This document shows positions 13,267 to 16,139 of a DNA stretch of 16,139 nt, in pieces; the stretch's first letter is position 1, and each line of letters starts with the position of its first letter. A model generated the notes under the pieces. It had not been told where the DNA came from and made no database searches. It was given only the letters and a program-made list of their open reading frames with translations. Source of the DNA: CAJXJP01 sp034111025 (GTDB taxonomy: Bacteria > Patescibacteriota > Gracilibacteria > BD1-5 > UBA6164); the NCBI GenBank assembly GCA_034111025.1, contig JAWUYB010000011.1, forward strand, positions 1 to 16,139. Reading direction: 5' to 3'. The position numbers and the translations under genes are program-made.

Positions 13267-16139
13267 CTATCTATAGAGATGCACCAATCTATTTACTAGA
13301 TCAATCATATCTTCTCTCTTTACTAATCCATCTGGGTTAAAAATATTATTATCTCTACTTGCATCAAATAATCCAAGAGTTTCTCCTGTCTGAATATATT
13401 TTTCATGCCAAGATACTGTTATATCATTATAACTCAGTGGTTCTAGGGCTATAGCTTCTATCAATGAGAATCGCATAAGTATTTTTATAGCCTCTGCTTT
13501 TGAAATCATATCATTTGGTCTAAATATAGGTATTCCAGATTCTGTTTTATCTCAGTTGATCACACCAAGACTCTGAGCTTTCTTTATTACTTTAGCTTGC
13601 CATGAATTTGTATCTACATCTGTATAAATCAGATCCGATGGTTTTTCACTCTTGTATTCATAACAATGAGAGATAAGAGCTACTTTCAGGAACTCTGTTC
13701 GTGTCATAGTATTACTCGGTCTAAAATTACCATCATCATACCCATCTACTATTCCTATTTCTTTAAACTTCAATATTTCTTGGGTAAATCTTGTGTTATT
13801 TTCATCTCAGAATATTCATGAATCTGTATATATGTATAGAGGGTTTTGAATATCTTGAATAATAGGACAGTATGTAAAGTCGTTCTCAACTGTATAGTCT
13901 TCGTCTTTTACTGGGTCTTCGGAGGGTGTTATATTTTCTTGAGGGTCTTCTTCTATAGTATTATCTTTTTCTTCTATAGTATTATCTTCTTCTTCTCACT
14001 CAGGAATCACTACTACTATAGGTTCTTCAACACTATCATATTCACATAAATCAAGATCTGAGAATCAGAACGATCTATAATTACTCGCAGATTCATCTCG
14101 ACACGAATAGGTTCTTCCTCATCATCACGTCGTTGGAATAATAATAGCAGGACCAGATGGATCTATAATAACTCCATTGGCTATACCATCATCATCATTG
14201 ACTCCACCATCAGTCACAGAATAATTAATAACCGTAACTGGTATAGTACCTACAGTTTCTATCGTATATGTCACTACTGATGAAATATCTGTATAAGTAT
14301 CTGTGATCTCATTATGTTTTCTATACACCCATTCGCTGGTGTCATATACATCATCAAGGTATATTTGTATTTCTGCCGTTGCTCATGTATTTGAGCACTC
14401 TATCTCAAAATGCCAAAGTCCTAGGTTATACTTATATCTCTTGTCTTGAGGAGTCAGGCTTGCCTCTGTCTTATTCGTAAAGTAGTTTATTTGGCCACAT
14501 GTTGTTGCTCATGTATTTGAAAGCTCAAGCGTATTGTATGCTCCATTTAATGTATTTGGTAAACTCGAAACATCGTTTTGAACCGCATCAAGTATTCCAT
14601 CATTATTTCCATCACCACTATTAGGTGCTCAAAGCTCAATAATTGGTGATATATTATCTAAATCATTATTGTAGTCATTAGTACCATCTCCATTCGTATC
14701 ATCAAGTGTTGCATCAGTTCCTATTTGTTGTTCTATAATATCTGAAAGTCCATCTACATCTCTGTCTGTAAGAATATTAATAGTAGAAGTTACTGGAAGA
14801 GATACATTCCCTGAGGGGTCAGTTTGAACCACATTCACTATTTCCTCATCAAGCGGATTTGGACTGAGAACACACAACCATGCTCCATTTACTTGAACTA
14901 TCGTAGTACAGGTAGATCCACTTGGTGTAGTCACAACAACCGTTGCTCAGATTTCTCCTGTTCCTGAAATTGGAAGTCCTGAAGTAGGATTATCTATAGT
15001 TGGTGGAGTAGGTGGAGTATCATCGTCCTCAATAATTACCGTTCTTGTAACCGTCGTCGCTGCGTTCCCTGATGAGTCTGTAACATTATAATCAATAGTA
15101 TATGTTCCAACTACTGCCGGATTTACACTTCACGATGATGTAATATTTCCTGTTAATGTTGCGTCATCATCCTCAATATCTGTAGCCGTAGCTCCTTGGT
15201 ATGTATATGTTCCTCATACCTCTTGAGTAAGTGTGCCACTTCATATGAGAGTGAGAATAGGAGGATTATCATCATTGGTTAAAATAATTAAGATTACCTC
15301 ACCTAACACTGGGTCGTAGGTATCATCAGAAGCCACATCATTAATCGAAATAGTAACACTAGTTGTATCATCTCTATTAAATGTGTCATCCACTCAGGTA
15401 ACTGTCACGGTTTGAGGTATATTCCAATTTATATTAGTAAAGGTGAGCGAAGCTAAATCTACTGTTACTTCATTGATGTCATTAGAGCTTACATCAATCA
15501 CTACGTCTGTGAACGGTTGCGAACCAAGTTCGAGAGTAAAACTACCTGTTCCAGCATTTTCTGGTATCGTTAATCCTGTAGTTGTAATCCCGCCTGGGTC
15601 AATTACGATTGCAGAGCAAAATTTTGTATCAGCATTAATATTCCAAGAAAAATTATTTATTATATCTATACGCTCTGTTTCTGCGTTACAATATTGCATA
15701 CCGATAGCTCTGAAATTAACCCCTGAATTGAGGGATTGAGAAGACCATGAAATTAAAGTTGCATCATAATTAATACGTGACATCCTTGAATTAGATAGCA
15801 TATTGTTAGCACTCTCAACTGATGTCATATCAAAATTTACGAGTGAACTATTAAAAAATGGAGTGTTTCTAAACATAAGTTGCATATCAATTACATTTGA
15901 AGTATTCCAATTTGAAACATCAGGATTTGCAACAAGAGCACTTCTAAAGAGGAAGCCCATATCAGTAATATTTGAAGTATCCCAGCCTGATACATCAGGA
16001 TTAGCCATATTTGTATCTCGAAACATACTATTCAAATTCGTTACTGCGGATGTATTCCAATTTGAAACATCAGGATTTGCAACAAGAGCACTTCTAAAGA
16101 GGTAGCTCATATCAGTAATATTTGAAGTATCCCAGCCTG
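13267..16139 (-). CDS. Giant SLH-anchored modular surface protein (5' end outside window)
   Basis: 956 residues are visible, one continuous TGA=Gly frame from the right edge to TAG 13267. Domains in order: DUF285/BspA-type 25-residue repeats (PDVSNWNTS..., PDVSGWDTS..., to about 15,780); a Cys-bounded segment (CNAETERIDIINNFSWNIN...FC); a Calx-beta-like domain (IPENAGTGSFTLELGSQP ... NWNIPQTVTVTG); a DUF5011-type Ig-like domain (GTLTQEVGGTYTYQGATATD ... VVGTYTIDYNVTDSSGN); a bacterial Ig-like domain (PTSGLPISGTGEIGATVVV); a thrombospondin type 3 calcium segment (DRDVDGLSDI..., DTNGDGTND); a choice-of-anchor-like beta domain; an acidic Glu-rich linker (about 13,920-14,060); and three SLH domains (KEIGIVDGYDDGNFRPSNTM; AQSLGVING...FRPNDMISKAEA; ETLGLFDASRDNNIFNPDG). 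The SLH triplet should bind secondary cell-wall polysaccharide and display the rest as an adhesin. No terminator is seen before the LRR-like gene. Confidence 0.9.
15902..15989 (-). repeat. Recent 150-bp-period duplication in DUF285 repeats (copy 1)
   Basis: Bases 15902-15989 and 16052-16139 differ at only two positions. The period of exactly 150 bases equals two 25-residue DUF285 units, and the second copy reaches the window edge. Near-identity implies recent tandem expansion or recombination in the surface domain. Confidence 0.9.
16052..16139 (-). repeat. Recent 150-bp-period duplication in DUF285 repeats (copy 2)
   Basis: Partner of 15902-15989. The array very likely continues past the right edge, so the number of units is unknown. 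Confidence 0.9.

Noticed and set aside
1..16139. tRNA, rRNA, riboswitch or CRISPR elements
   Set aside because: Reading both strands I found no cloverleaf with TTC-loop and CCA-side pattern, no regular spaced repeats and no GC-rich conserved RNA core.

Overview
ORGANISM AND CODE. The window is AT-rich and can only be read coherently if UGA is sense and encodes glycine (translation table 25). In-frame TGA codons fall on glycines that are nearly invariant in known families, such as the Asn-Asn-Ala-Gly motif and the Pro-Gly after strand beta-6 of a short-chain dehydrogenase. Under the standard code almost every gene breaks into pieces. This code is known from Candidatus Gracilibacteria (BD1-5) and Absconditabacteria (SR1), so the DNA most likely comes from one of these small, probably host-dependent candidate-phylum bacteria. 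The sequence alone does not let me choose between them. Shine-Dalgarno sequences are largely absent; several genes carry AATAAAA just before the ATG instead. LAYOUT, LEFT TO RIGHT. (1) 1-1614, minus: a large prepilin-like protein running off the left edge. (2) 1784-2671, minus: a frameshifted small gene resembling antibiotic-biosynthesis-monooxygenase (ABM) proteins, downstream of a DM13-domain lipoprotein. (3) 3006-3992, plus: a lipoprotein with two NTF2/SnoaL-like halves, divergent from the DM13 gene, ending in a strong bidirectional terminator. (4) 4103-7594, minus: a cluster of a short-chain dehydrogenase, a four-helix membrane protein, a membrane-anchored metallo-beta-lactamase-fold hydrolase (NAPE-PLD/UlaG type), a TetR-type repressor and a small membrane protein. 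A TetR-like palindrome sits at the promoter of the first gene, so the cluster looks like a self-contained repressor-controlled unit, perhaps for lipid or xenobiotic handling. (5) 7785-8759, minus: a second short-chain dehydrogenase with its own terminator. (6) 8881-10092, minus: a CPA1-type sodium/proton antiporter. (7) 10328-12407: a gene graveyard holding a decayed copy of the gene at 12486-13163, a transposase zinc-ribbon stub, the C-terminal half of an alpha/beta hydrolase, and a multiply frameshifted C-terminal half of what looks like a large serine recombinase. One intact gene, a DUF2721 membrane protein, sits among them. (8) 12486-13163, minus: a secreted leucine-rich-repeat-like protein. 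(9) 13267 to the right edge, minus: a very large modular surface protein with DUF285/BspA 25-residue repeats, Calx-beta-like and Ig-like domains, a calcium-binding thrombospondin type 3 segment, an acidic linker and three C-terminal SLH domains. HOW IT FITS TOGETHER. Much of the intact coding capacity is cell-surface or envelope material: pilin-like protein, two lipoproteins, LRR protein, SLH-anchored multidomain protein and membrane proteins. This suits a bacterium that attaches to a host cell. The mobile-element debris explains the broken genes between 10.3 and 12.4 kb. I see no CRISPR array, tRNA or rRNA, and no convincing wholly new multi-gene system. The best candidates for follow-up are the TetR-controlled cluster, the long-ectodomain pilin and the SLH giant.
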